Assembly (NCBI RefSeq): GCF_050003625.1
Contig: NC_134398.1
Span: forward strand, 25,389,211 to 25,453,210
From: Haematobia irritans
Lineage: Eukaryota; Arthropoda; Insecta; Diptera; Muscidae
Reading direction: 5' to 3'
Length of the DNA: 64,000 bases
Position 1 is the stretch's first letter, and every line of letters starts with the position of its first letter. Shown piece by piece: positions 56,501-64,000 of this stretch. A program made the position numbers and the translations under genes. Under the pieces are notes generated by a model, which did no database searches, had not been told where the DNA came from, and saw nothing but the letters and a program-made list of their open reading frames with translations.

Positions 56501-57237
56501 AAAATTTTATTTCTATAGAAATTTTTGTCAACATTTTAATTCTATAGACAATTTTGTCAAAATTGTATTTCTATAGAAAATTTTGTCAATATTTTATTTC
56601 TATAGAAAATTTTGTCAAAATTTTATTTCTATAGACAATTTTGTCAACATTTTATTTCTAAAGAAAATGTTGTTAAAATTTTATTTCTATAGAAAATTTT
56701 GTCCAAATTTTATTTCTGTAGAAAATTTTGTCAAATTTTTATTTCTAAAAAAAATTTTGTCATATTTTTATTTCTATAGAAAATTGTGTAAAATTTTTAT
56801 TTCTATAGAAAATTTTGCTACAATTTTATTTCAGTAGAAAATTTTGCTAACATTTTATTCCTGAGAAAACAAAATTTTACTTCTATAGAATCAAAATTTT
56901 ATTTATAAAGAAAATTTTGTCAAAATTTTATTTATATTGAAAATTTTGTCAAAAATTTTATTTCTATAAAAAACTTTTTCAAAATTTTATTTCTATAGAA
57001 AATTGTGTTTATTTCTATCGAAAAATTTGTCAAAATTTTATTTCTTTAGAAAATTTTGCTACAATTTTATTTATATAGAAAAATTTGTCAAATTTTTTCT
57101 ACAGAAAATTGTGTCAAATTTTTATTCTATAGAAAATTTTGCCAAATTTTAATTTTTATAGAAAATTTTGTCAAAATTTTATTCCTTTAGAACATTTTGC
57201 TACAATTTTATTTCTACAGAAAATTTTGTCAATTTTT
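53540..57237 (+). repeat. 30-bp tandem array, 3.7 kb
   Basis: About 120 units. A block of about 1.2 kb is repeated inside: the odd markers GTGAAAACAACATTTTACTTC with AGAATCAAAATTTTATTTAT occur at 53848, 54946 and 56865, each followed by similar units. This indicates segmental duplication within the array. Confidence 0.95.
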
Positions 57238-58327
57238 ATACCCTTCACCACTACTGTGGTACAGGGTATAATAAGTTTGTGCATTTGTATGTAACGCCAA
57301 GAAGGAGTAATCATAGACCAACCTTTTAGTATACGGATCGGCTTAGAATTAAATTCTGAGTCGATTTAGCGATGTCCGTCTGTCTGTCTGTCCGTCTGTC
57401 TGTCCGTCTGTCTGTCCGTCTGTCTGTCTGTCTGTTGATGTATTTTTGTGTGCAAAGTACAGCTCGCAGTTTTAGTCCGATTGTCCTAAAATTTGGTATA
57501 GGGTGCTGTTTCGGCTCAAAGACGATCCCTATTGATTTTGGAAAAAATCGGTTCAGATTTAGATATAGCTGCCATATATATTTTTCACCGATCTGGTCAT
57601 AATTGGCGTGTATATCAACCGATCTTCCTCAAATTCCGTACATCCGAATATTTTATGAGTCTCAAAAAACTTGCAAAATATCAGCTAAATCGGTTCAGAT
57701 TTAGATATAGCTCCCATATATAGCTTTCGCCCGATTTACACTCATTTGCCCACAGAGGCCAATTTTTTGCTCCGATTTAGTTGAAATTTTGCATAGGGAG
57801 TAGAATTAGCGTTGTAACTATGCGTGCCAAATTTGCTTGAAATCGGTTCAGATTTGGATATATCTCCCATATAAAGCTTTCGCCCGATTTACACTCATAT
57901 GACCACAGAGGCCAATTTTTAACTCCGATTTAGTTGAAATTTTGCACAGGGAGTAGAATTAGCATTGTAGCTATGCGTGCCAAATTTGGTTGAAATCGGT
58001 TCAGATTTAGATATAGCTCCCATATATATGTTTTTCTGATTTCGACAAAAATGGTCAAAATACCAACATTTTGCTTGTTTGTACTAACATTTTGTTCCAC
58101 CCTAGTGCATTAGCCGACTTCAATTTTAAGTGTAAAGATTTTGTAGAAGTCTATCAAATTCTATCCAGATCGAGCGATATTTAAATGTATGTATTTGGGA
58201 CAAACCTTTATATATAGCCCCAACACATTTGACGGATGTGATATGGTATCGAAAATTTAGATCTATAAAGTGGTGCAGGGTATAATATAGTCGGCCCCGC
58301 CCGACTTTAGACTTTCCTTACTGGTTT
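57238..58327 (-). mobile_element. Family C element, complete, inside the array
   Basis: Left end CCTTCACCACTACTGTGGTA then CAGGGTATAATAAG (hairpin); right end GTGCAGGGTATAATATAGTC, GGCCCCGCCCGACTTTAGAC. About four units of ATATAGCTCCCATATATAGC and TTTCGCCCGATTTACACTC. A long GTCTGTCTGTCC tract lies at 57376-57436. The array continues on both sides, so it inserted into existing array. Non-coding. Confidence 0.88.
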
Positions 58328-58645
58328 TTTCTACAGAAAATTTTGTCAAAATTTTGTTTCTATAAAAAATTTTGCCAAAATGTTATTTCTATAGAAAATT
58401 GTGTCAAATTTTTATTTCTATAGAAAAATTTGTCAAGATTTTATTTCTATAGAAAAATTTTGTCAAAATTTTATTTCTATAGAAAAATTTTGTCAAAATT
58501 TTATTTCTATAGAAAAATTTTGTCAAAATATTACTTCTATAGAAAATTTTTTCAAAATTTTATTTCAATAGAAAATTTTGTCAAAATTTTATTTCTATAG
58601 AAAATTTTGTCAAAATTGTATTTCTATAGAAAATGTTGCCAAGAT
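58328..58645 (+). repeat. 30-bp tandem array, continued
   Basis: About ten units, then low-copy sequence. Confidence 0.93.
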
Positions 58646-59964
58646 AAACAAGCAGACGTCACTAAATCGGTGAAAATTAGAGTCTAATTTAATTTACGAA
58701 TGATACGATCTTCTCGGCATTACATACAAGTACACAAATCTGCCAGACATCATAGAAAATTTTGATAATGTTTATAAAATGACATATGTAAATATTAATA
58801 CTCTTTACCTTAAAAAATATTTTCGTTTTTATTGGAATTTTTGAACAATTTTTTCCACCGACACCCCACAAAGCTTCCGTTACTGATTTCCTTTGTGCGA
58901 AACACCCATTTGAAAAGACCTTATGTGTACTCTGACTCTTCTCTCCCTCGCTCTCTCTCTGTGTGAGGAAGATAATTTAACTTCAATTAGAATAGATGTT
59001 GGCAACAGTCTTCTGTTCCTTTTGTTTTGCAAACTGCAATTTTTCCAAAGCATCATCACATACATCATTCACTCAACTCACACATTGTCCTGGTGGATGC
59101 ACAGCGCCTATATTATGTTCCAGGACATGTTGCAACAATTGCTGCCAAAAAACTTATGGCCGTTTTACAATTTTTGGTGGGGATTGGAAGTTACCTACAT
59201 ATTTCACTCAAAAACATGACTATATAGAGTTTTGATGGAAATAAACGAAATGTGCCAACAAAAAGTTTCCGCTAAAATGTTTCCATTTTAATACCGACGA
59301 CACAAATTTGACTGCCACAAATTCATAATGTTAGGATATGTGTGTATGTGTGTGTTTTTTTTTCGTTAATTTACAAAAACGATGGAAAATGTTATCAAAT
59401 GTTTTTTTTTGTATTCTATTTAAATAATAAATGCAAATAATGGTGAGAATACAATATATTTTGATTGTTGCATTTAGTACGTGGGAGTGGAGGTCTTGCA
59501 ATTAGATAATGTCACCAGCACTATCAATTTAATTGTTGTTGTTGCTGTTTACTAAATTCCATATCTAGTATAACAAGATTTCAAATCTTATAAATGACTA
59601 TTCTAGTACTTATAATTATGCATTAATAATCATTGCAATAGATAATAATATGTTTAAAGTAAATGATAAAAAATTATAAAGCAGTACATTAAAAAAAAAA
59701 ATAAATAAATAAACAAAATTGATCCACTATGACTCTTCGAAATGAAATTAAAATAACAAAATGTAGTGTATTAATTAATAGTGGAGTATTAAAAATAATA
59801 CTCATAAGAATTTTTCATCCAAATTTTAGATTTTCTCCAACTATGAAAGTTAGGTAATTTTTGGGTCCATTAGCATATTCCGTCCACTGGGGTAACATGT
59901 GCCCTAAACTTCTCTCCAATAAATGAATGCCACTCGATTGTATTTTTAGCTAAATGACAAAGAC
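58646..59964. other. Low-copy island with possible exon signals
   Basis: Free of the main repeats. 58880-59220 is richer in GC and low in stops: three overlapping plus-strand frames of 66-98 codons stay open. On the minus strand, TAAGTTTTTTGGCAG precedes 60 bp (about 59091-59150) reading QLLQHVLEHNIGAVHPPGQC, followed by GTGAGTTG, a consensus donor. A (GA)n-type tract, GAGAGAGCGAGGGAGAG in reverse, is at 58937-58957. None of these proteins is recognised; which strand, if any, is coding cannot be decided here. Confidence 0.3.
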
Positions 59965-60130
59965 TATCGAATATCACAATGGACTGAATAGTCTACGTGA
60001 ACTTGAAACTTAATCGGGTTGCCACTTAAAACTATCGAACGTTCGGTCGAAACCGGGATTGAAGCCATCACCATTTGTATGCAAGGCGGACATGCTAACC
60101 ATTTAACTCTACTGGGTAGTATTACCACAC
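59965..60130. repeat. Chimeric SINE fragments
   Basis: TATCACAATGGACTGAATAG then CTTAATCGGGTTGCCACTT is the LINE/SINE tail in forward direction. Right after it, GTTCGGTCGAAACCGGGATT and TATGCAAGGCGGACATGCTA, ACCATTT form a SINE head in reverse. The two are joined head to tail in opposite orientation. Confidence 0.7.
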
Positions 60131-60139
60131 TGGTATATC

Positions 60140-60470
60140 AGACAAACTAGATTAATAATTGCGACCGGAATCCTGCGAACAAGAAATACATGGACAGACG
60201 GACCGACACCAAGGGCTAGATCGACTCAGGACGTGATTCTGAGTCGATCTGTATATATTTAATGGGGTCCAAAATCAATATTTCTGGTAGGCCCTTTTTT
60301 TGGCAGATCAAAGTTATTATACCCCGGCCGCTATGTGGTTTTGGGTATAATTATCATCTAAATCGGGCGAATCGGGGAGCTATATCTAAATCTAAATTTG
60401 GCACGCGTAGTAAGAACGTGCAAAATTTCTCCTAAATCGGAGTAAAACTTTGGACTCTGACTTAACTTTT
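60140..60470 (+). repeat. Family B 3' end, then a family C patch
   Basis: 60150-60350 carries GCGACCGGAATCCTGCGAAC, CACCAAGGGCTAGATCGACT and TTATACCCCGGCCGCTATGT then GGTTTTGGGTATAA (terminal hairpin). 60355-60455 carries GGGGAGCTATATCTAAATC and CAAAATTTCTCCTAAATCGG, family C-like. Confidence 0.72.
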
Positions 60471-60509
60471 TATAGAAACTTAACTTAACATTTTATAAAA
60501 AAAAAAAAC

Positions 60510-60985
60510 AATTTAAAAAAAAATTGACAAAATTTTCTATAGAAATAAAATTTTGACAAAATTTTCAATAGAAATAAAATTTTTAAAAATTTTCTATAGA
60601 AAGAAAAATTTAATAAAAGTTTCTATAGAAAAAATCGACAAAATTTTCTATACAAATAAAATTTTGACAAAATTTTCTATAGAAATAAAATTTTGACAAA
60701 ATTTTCTATAGCAATAAAATTTTGACAAAATTTTCTAGAGAAATAGAATTTTTACAAAATTTTCTATAGAAGTAAATTTTTTGACAAAATTTTCTACAGA
60801 AGTAAATTTTTTGACAAAATTTTCTATAGCAATAACATTTTGACAAAATTTTCTAGAGAAATAGAATTTAGACAAAATTTTCTATAGAAATAAAATGTTG
60901 ACAAAATATTCTGTTAAAAAAAATTTTGACAACATTTTCTATAGAAATAAAATTTTGGCAAAATTTTCTAAAGAATTTTTTTTTA
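60510..60985 (-). repeat. 30-bp tandem array, opposite orientation
   Basis: About 15 units of the TTTTCTATAGAAATAAAATT form. Confidence 0.94.
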
Positions 60986-61520
60986 TTTCCATTCTTTTTG
61001 TTTTGTTATTGTTGGTTTTGTTCTTTAAGCTTTGTTGTTGTTTTTTTTTTTTTTTTGCAGCTTACAACCATACATTGACTAAACTACAAGTGCAGCTTAA
61101 CCAACAGAGGAAAAGAATGTTTGTCAAATTTATTTGGGCAAAGCCCTATAGACTGCAAGATGGTTGGATGGACGCACGTTTCGGAATTACCACATTCCTC
61201 ATCAACATCATAGGAAAAGAGATATCTTTGTTTTGAATTTATTTCGGCATAAGCCGGCTATCATACAAAACCTTTTTTCGGAGGGTTGAAGTGTGGTTAA
61301 TTGTTGGGTTTAATGAACAGCCTGAATTTATTCTGATAATTGGTTGATAGTTTTGCTGCAAGTAGAGGATGCTGATGAGGAATGTGGTAATTCCGAAACG
61401 TGTGTATATCCAACCATCTTGCAGTCTATAGGGCATTGCCCAAATAAAATTAACAAACATTCTTTTCCTCTGTTGGTTAAGCTGTAGTTTAGTCAATGTA
61501 TGGTTTTAAGCTGCAATAAA
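60986..61520. mobile_element. Inverted-repeat element, both arms
   Basis: Left arm 61059-61210 (CAGCTTACAACCATACATTG; AAGCCCTATAGACTGCAAGA; GTTTCGGAATTACCACATTC). Right arm 61360-61515 is its inverse (GAATGTGGTAATTCCGAAAC; TGCAGTCTATAGGGCATTGC; ATGGTTTTAAGCTGCAA). The arms are about 155 bp and the spacer about 150 bp. Frames on the two strands (60895-61236 plus; 61239-61496 minus) share MFVKFIWAKPYRLQDGW, reflecting the inversion. Confidence 0.83.
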
Positions 61521-62012
61521 ATTTTGGAAAAATGTTCTACATAAATAAAATTTTGACAAAATTTTCTATAAAAATAAAATTTTGACAAAATTTTCTGGAG
61601 AAATATTTTTTTTATAGAAAAAAATTTTGACAAAATTGTCTACAGAAATAAAATTTTGACAAAATTTCCTATTAAAATAAAATTTTGACAAACATTAAAA
61701 AAAAATAATATAGAAACAAAATTTTGAAATAATTTTCTAGAGAAAAAAAATATTGACAAAAATTTCCATAGAAATTAAATTTTTGACAAAATTTTCTATA
61801 GAAATAAAATACTGACAAAATTTTTTATGAAAATAAAATTTTGACAAAATTTTCTATAAAAAAATTAACAAAATTTTCTATAGAAAAAAAAAATTGACAA
61901 CATGTTCTATAGAAATAAAATGTTGACAAAATTTTCTGTAGAAAATAAATTTTGACAAAATTTTCTATAGAAATAAAATTTTGCCAAAATTTTCTGGAGA
62001 AATATTTTTTTT
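61521..62012 (-). repeat. 30-bp tandem array, opposite orientation
   Basis: About 16 units, diverged. Confidence 0.93.
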
Positions 62013-63968
62013 ATAGACATACTAGCGTAACCCGGCCCGCTTCGCTGCGCCTTCCGAAGCGTATTTGGAGGAACATTTTGCGTTAACTTAGTCAACTATA
62101 TCCTTCGTGCTGAAAACAAATTCGAAAAGATTTGAATTCTTTTAAACAAATCGGACTACTTGATTTTTCGTTTATAGGTACAAATACGGCGGGAGAGGGT
62201 GTACCCTTTCCTCCAAATTTTTTTAATAATGTTCAGTATTCAAGTAGTTGGACAATCTTCTATATTTCTTGTGAATTTTAAGTGTGGTTTGTCAAGGAAA
62301 GGTATCCTTTTCCTGAAAATCTGAAAATTAAGCACTATATTATCCAATAAATCGGAAAAAGCAAACGTAGTAAAAAATTTTACCACATTAACATTTGCTA
62401 AAATGTTGGAAAATGATGTACCCTCTACGTTGGCTACCAATTTCATGTATATTTAAGTTCTTTACTAAAAAGAAGTCTGGCAGAAGCCTGTGCAAAAATC
62501 ATAAAATTATGTACAGAGTTCCCATTTATGGAAAACCCTCTACTTTCAATTTAAGAAAAAAAAACGGACAAAAGGGCACCCTCTCCCCACCTTCGCAACA
62601 CTCCGACCTGATATCGGACTATCACGTACCCTATATTAATTTCGCAACTACTCAATGGTCCCTATAAATTCTATCGAAGTAAATCGACAAAGTTTATTTC
62701 AATTTTCCCCTTCCCCAACCAGATATCGAAAAATCATATACCAATTTAAAAATCATGTATAAATTTAATCACCTCCTCCCACGTTCCCTGTAAATTTCAA
62801 GTAGATCGGCGATGTTTAAATTTTGCTCTATTGTTTTAAAGGGACGTCACTTTCCCCGATACAATATCGACAAACACCGTAGTGAATAGCAACCCTAACC
62901 TTCCCTGAAATTCTTAAAACTTTCCTTCAAGTGTGGGGCAGGGAAGGTTGCCTCTTCGTTCATGACCTTCCCCACTGCTTTTGTAAATTTCAAGAAAACT
63001 TAATTTTTTTTGCAGTTTTAGAGGAGGACCTCCTTCCTGACCAAATATCGAAAAGTGATGTAGCGTATCTTTTGTAAACGTCCCAGAAAATGTCAAACAA
63101 ATTATAAGCCTCTCTTCCGTCCAAATATCACAAAATCAGGTAACAACTATTAATATCGTAACCTCTCCCCAGTCCTCAAGTAACTCGGTAAAGTTTAATT
63201 GTTTCTCTGTATGTACTTAAGAGAAGCGGATGTCTCCCTAGGCCCTTTTATTTTTATTAAAAAGTCAGGAACCTGATATAAATTTCATAACCCGTTTTTT
63301 CCGTAAAATTTCAGTCGGGGAAGTTTAGTTTTGTTTGTACTTTCAAAAAAAAATCGGCAAAGGGGAGGTCCCCCTCCCCGACCAAATACCGAAAAATAAT
63401 GTAGCGGATTTTTTTCTAGATGCCAACCCCAACATTCAATGAAAATTTCAAGCAAATCGCATAATTTTGTTCCAAGTTTCAAAAAGTAGGGCAAGGGGGA
63501 GGTCCCCCTCCCCAACCACATATGAAATCATCAGGTACCCCATATTAATTCCATAACCTCAACACATGTTTTTTGTAAATCTCAGATAATATTAGAGAAT
63601 TTTAGTTTTTTCACTGTACTTTAAAAAAGTCGAACAAAGGGGAGGCCCCCCTCCGCCGCCAAATATCGAAATAAAAAGTAACGGATCTTTGTCTAGATGC
63701 CAACCCCAATCTTCAATGAAAATTTCAAGCAAATCGGTCAACTTTGGTCTAATTTTCAAAAAGTCGGACAAAGGGGAGGTTCCTCTCCGCGACCATATGT
63801 CAAAAAATGAGGTACCCTATTTTCAGCACATGAGTGCCCCCCACGATCTCTGAAAGTTTCAAGTAAATCGGTTCAGCCGTTTTCGCGCCAACCCGGAACA
63901 TACAAATAAACAAACAAACAAACAAACAAATAAACAAACATAATTTGAATTTTATATATATAGATAGA
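62013..63968 (+). mobile_element. Dispersed element, CTAGCGTAACCCGG to (CAAA)n
   Basis: Starts ATACTAGCGTAACCCGGCCC then GCTTCGCTGCGCC and ends AAATCGGTTCAGCCGTTTTC, GCGCCAACCCGGAACATAC, then (CAAA)n and TATATATAGATAGATA. Inside are about eight diverged units with GGGGAGGTCCCCCTCCCC, ACCAAATATCGAAAAATG and AATTTCAAGCAAATCGG. Similar elements with a GGTTCAGCCGTTTTCG end are widespread in insects, from memory. There is no credible protein. It is set into the 30-bp array, which resumes at 63969. Confidence 0.7.
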
Positions 63969-64000
63969 TAATTTTGACAAAATTTTCTACAGAAATAAAA
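63969..64000 (-). repeat. 30-bp tandem array, start of a further block
   Basis: AATTTTGACAAAATTTTCTA then CAGAAATAAAA; it continues beyond the window. Confidence 0.9.

Noticed and set aside
57372..57436. The CTGT/CCGT tract as an independent feature or gene part
   Set aside because: It is an expanded form of the GACGGACGGAC stretch normal to families A-C.
62395..62667. 90-codon frame in the last repeat element, and similar frames at 62914 and 63285
   Set aside because: They lie in internally repeated non-coding units and have no conserved domain.

Overview
This window is AT-rich nuclear DNA from a higher fly, most likely a calyptrate of the house fly, stable fly or horn fly group. The reasons are a Himar1-like irritans mariner, a rosa-type DD41D mariner, tRNA-derived SINEs, hAT-type elements and very long arrays of a 30-bp repeat. 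No complete host gene is visible. Most of the 64 kb is transposon and repeat sequence, often nested several layers deep, as in long introns or intergenic DNA of a large fly genome. The species and family assignment is inference.

Region by region: 1-3290 holds two pieces of a dispersed repeat (family A), one split by a deleted rosa-like mariner. 3290-8235 is a 30-bp array in one orientation; 10245-14174 is the same array in the opposite orientation, broken by a complete family C element, a SINE and an inverted-repeat element. 14.2-21.3 kb holds a family B copy, an (AT)n tract, SINEs, a 5'-truncated LINE with a perfect 12-bp target duplication and a hAT-like MITE. 21.3-25.9 kb is a four-level nest: family C contains a hAT element with a broken transposase, which contains a smaller hAT-like MITE, which carries 30-bp repeats; a family A relative is also in the hAT. 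26-35.7 kb holds a deleted Himar1-like mariner, a Jockey fragment, a LINE tail and several CACTG-ended MITEs. 35.8-38.1 kb is a cluster of (AT)n tracts and SINEs next to a 100-N gap. 39.7-45.7 kb holds complete family A and B elements. 45.7-58.6 kb is mostly 30-bp array with an intact-looking rosa-like mariner, inverted-repeat elements and a complete family C copy. 60-64 kb holds more reverse-oriented array and a distinct repeat ending in (CAAA)n.

The only host-like coding signals are small. Two exons on the minus strand (36442-36743) splice in frame to an unrecognised C-terminus ending directly beside the N gap. Two single exon candidates lie on the plus strand (39370-39460, with an upstream in-frame stop and a donor; and 45223-45287, with good acceptor and donor). 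They may belong to genes whose other exons lie in the gap or outside the window.

The one coding region that looks intact is the DD41D transposase at 49405-50490. The other elements appear to be non-autonomous or broken. Shared features tie them together: the SINE shares a 3' tail with the LINE, suggesting LINE-driven spread; families A, B and C share a GC-rich 5' palindrome, a 3' terminal hairpin and internal units of roughly 150-160 bp; and the 30-bp repeat occurs inside several unrelated element types.
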